A stretch of DNA of 6,769 bases from Ferruginibacter sp. GTDB lineage: Bacteria > Bacteroidota > Bacteroidia > Chitinophagales > Chitinophagaceae. The stretch is taken from assembly GCA_025352435.1 (NCBI GenBank), contig JANXTN010000312.1:1-6769 (forward strand), written 5' to 3'. Of the stretch, positions 4,998-6,769 are shown one piece after another. The translations under genes were made by a program, and so were the position numbers. Numbering within the stretch: position 1 is the stretch's first letter; every line of letters begins with the position of its first letter. A model generated the notes under the pieces. The model was given only the letters and a program-made list of their open reading frames with translations. It was not told the origin of the DNA and made no database searches.

Positions 4998-6161
4998 ATG
5001 GTATTTTTAAATATGCTACAACGGTTTTTAAATATGAGAAATATTCTTGGTCTCATTGCAATTGCTTTTATAACGGCAAGTATATTTTTCAGTAATTTTT
5101 TAGCAAAAAAAATTGCTGCAGATGAAAAAAGAAAAGTGCAGCAGTACGTAGAAGCGGTGAATGATTTAAACAATATTAATAACCAGGATACAAAGCTAGC
5201 TACTAAAATAATAATTGAGAATGGAAAAGACATTCCGCTCATTCAAACAAACGAACGGGATAGCATTTTGGCCAATAATTATGACTCGGCTGCTTTAGCT
5301 GAAAACAAATCTTATTTAAAACAAAAGTTAGAAATTTTAAAGAAAACAAATCCGCCCATAATTTGGCAGAATCCGCTAAACCCCACTGAAAAAAACTTTA
5401 CCTATTATGGAGAATCGGATTTGCTTGTGCAGATAAGATATTTCCCCATCGTACAATTGGTAGTTGCTATGCTTTTTATTATCATCATATTTATAGCGGT
5501 TTCAAACAAAAGCAAGAGTACCCAAAATCAGGTATGGGCTGGTATGGCAAAAGAGACAGCTCATCAACTTGGTACACCGATTTCCTCTTTAGAAGGATGG
5601 ATGGAAATGCTGAAAGAAAATGAAGGAACTCAAAAGATTGCGTTTGAAATGAGCAAGGATGTAGAACGACTAAAACTCGTAAGTGACCGATTTGGTAAAA
5701 TAGGTAGTACTCCCAAGCTTGAAGAAACTAACCTGGTTTCTCAGATTGAGACAATGGTGGGATACATTAAAAGGCGTGCGACTGACAAGGTTTCATTTTC
5801 GGTAAATACTAATGGCGAAAATGGTATTATCGCTATGATAAACCCGCCCTTGTTTGACTGGGTGATTGAAAATCTGCTAAAGAATGCACTTGATGCAATG
5901 GATGGAAAGGGAGCCATCAACATTAATATAAAGAATGAAACTGCACAGATTGTAATTGATGTTAAAGACAACGGTAAAGGAATAAGTAAGAATAATATTG
6001 CCAATGTTTTTAAGCCCGGATTTACTACTAAGCAAAGAGGTTGGGGGCTTGGCTTATCGCTTAGTAAAAGAATAATTGATTTGTATCATAAAGGTGAATT
6101 ATTTGTAAAACAGAGTGAGGTTGGGAAAGGAACAACCTTTAGAATTCTGTTGAAAAAATAA
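4998..6161 (+). CDS. Sensor histidine kinase, two-TM, no adjacent response regulator
   Basis: This 387-aa inner-membrane kinase should sense an envelope signal and autophosphorylate on histidine. TM1 is at about 15-34, followed by a periplasmic domain of about 110 residues with no domain I recognise, and TM2 at about 148-169. The H box is KETAHQLGTPISS (185-197) with phospho-acceptor H189. The HATPase domain follows: N box ENLLKNALDAM (291-301; N292, N296), G1 DNGKGI (324-329), F box FKPGFTTK (338-345) and G2 GWGLGLS (348-354). All catalytic boxes are intact. The H box reads HQLGTP instead of the common HELRTP. No response regulator is next to it in this window, so its partner is elsewhere. 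Start choice is open: ATGs at 4998, 5013 and 5034 all precede TM1 and none has a visible ribosome-binding site. It is divergent from the glycosyltransferase, with 54 bases between starts. Confidence 0.93.
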   Translation: MVFLNMLQRFLNMRNILGLIAIAFITASIFFSNFLAKKIAADEKRKVQQYVEAVNDLNNINNQDTKLATKIIIENGKDIPLIQTNERDSILANNYDSAALAENKSYLKQKLEILKKTNPPIIWQNPLNPTEKNFTYYGESDLLVQIRYFPIVQLVVAMLFIIIIFIAVSNKSKSTQNQVWAGMAKETAHQLGTPISSLEGWMEMLKENEGTQKIAFEMSKDVERLKLVSDRFGKIGSTPKLEETNLVSQIETMVGYIKRRATDKVSFSVNTNGENGIIAMINPPLFDWVIENLLKNALDAMDGKGAININIKNETAQIVIDVKDNGKGISKNNIANVFKPGFTTKQRGWGLGLSLSKRIIDLYHKGELFVKQSEVGKGTTFRILLKK

Positions 6162-6211
6162 AAAAGCCGTAATATAATGAGGGCTCAGAAATTATAAATA
6201 TCCATGTAAGT

Positions 6212-6769
6212 TTAAATTTTCCCCATCACAAACATCGCTCCTTTCGGCGTAGGATTTCCTCCTTCGGTTTCAAGCGTTATTGCAAAAGCCTGTGCTTTGC
6301 CGAAAGTTTTCATCTTTTGTATACTATACTTTTCACCGTCTTTGGAAGTTATCATACCGGCATCTACGGGTTTGCCATCTACAATTGCCCAGAGTTGATA
6401 CTGTTTTCCTGACGGGGCAATGGGCATATTTGAAGGATCTACATAGACTTCACCGGTATTCTTCATCCAAAATATTTTGGCTGCAGCATCCGGAGCCGCC
6501 TCCAAACCATTCAAAGAAACAGGCTCACTGTACTTGCTTTGTACAATGCTCATTTCCTTATCAACCTCAGTTAAGTGTTGGTTTAAAGAAGCCACCTGCT
6601 GTTGACTTTCAGCATATTTTCCTGAAAGATCTTTGTTTTTGTTGTAGTAAAAAAAGTTGAGAACAGAACTGCCAATTAAAAGTAAAACTGCTGCTGCCGC
6701 TGCTATGTTGCGCAAGGGTGACATAGAAACAACCTTTGCAGGAGCTTGAATTTCTGTATTAATGTTAAG
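6212..6769 (-). CDS. Anti-sigma factor, RskA-like C-terminal part (5' truncated by window)
   Basis: The frame stays open from an ATG at 6724 to the right edge, adding at least 15 residues (LNINTEIQAPAKVVS). The true start is therefore outside, and M at 6724 is probably internal. Numbered from that M, there is a TM helix at about 6-26, a coiled linker at 28-65, and an extracytoplasmic RskA-type domain with IFWMKNTGEVYV (84-95), GKQYQLWAIVDGKPVDAGMI (106-125) and FAITLETEGG (147-156) leading to PTPKGAMFVMG (158-168). In the family, a cytoplasmic N-terminal domain binds an ECF sigma factor and regulated proteolysis releases it. That part is missing here, and the sigma gene would be expected upstream, off the right edge. 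It converges with the histidine kinase, with 50 bases between stops and no convincing terminator. Confidence 0.85.
   Translation of the reverse strand, partial: LNINTEIQAPAKVVSMSPLRNIAAAAAVLLLIGSSVLNFFYYNKNKDLSGKYAESQQQVASLNQHLTEVDKEMSIVQSKYSEPVSLNGLEAAPDAAAKIFWMKNTGEVYVDPSNMPIAPSGKQYQLWAIVDGKPVDAGMITSKDGEKYSIQKMKTFGKAQAFAITLETEGGNPTPKGAMFVMGKI

Noticed and set aside
6162..6211. Possible terminator between the histidine kinase and anti-sigma genes (AGCC...GGCT)
   Set aside because: Only four pairs with a 13-base loop and no T run on either strand.

Overview
The window looks like a chromosomal segment from a Bacteroidetes (Bacteroidota) bacterium, possibly near Chitinophagaceae or Sphingobacteriales. 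The evidence is an AT-rich composition, starts without Shine-Dalgarno sequences, several promoter-like sites of the Bacteroidetes type (TTTG about 20 bases before TAnnTTTG), a Dcd and a DUF2130 protein that read like Bacteroidetes versions, and an RskA-like anti-sigma tail. It reads as ordinary core genome: I see no insertion sequence, prophage, CRISPR array or defence island.

Layout, left to right: the 3' end of a TspO/MBR gene (+); a dCTP deaminase gene (dcd, -) convergent with it; a divergently transcribed Sfp-type 4'-phosphopantetheinyl transferase (+); and a large coiled-coil DUF2130 protein (-) convergent with that. Next comes a non-coding block of about 730 bases. It holds a candidate structured small RNA (+) and three tRNA genes on the minus strand: Gly(GCC), Leu(UAA) and Leu(GAG), in transcription order. 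Each tRNA is followed almost immediately by its own terminator-like hairpin. Then come a 67-aa single-span membrane or lipoprotein-like protein (-), a family 2 glycosyltransferase (-) with a perfect -7 element almost on its start codon, a divergent two-TM sensor histidine kinase (+) with no response regulator beside it, and a 5'-truncated anti-sigma factor (RskA-like, -) that runs off the right edge.

The protein genes do not form one pathway. Most are single-gene units in alternating orientation: pyrimidine nucleotide supply (Dcd), carrier-protein activation (PPTase), surface polysaccharide synthesis (GT2) and envelope signalling (histidine kinase, anti-sigma factor). The parts most worth a second look are the non-coding block: the candidate RNA at about 2996-3165, which overlaps a 38-codon ORF, and the tRNA-hairpin units, where the last tRNA has only 15 bases of leader after the previous hairpin.
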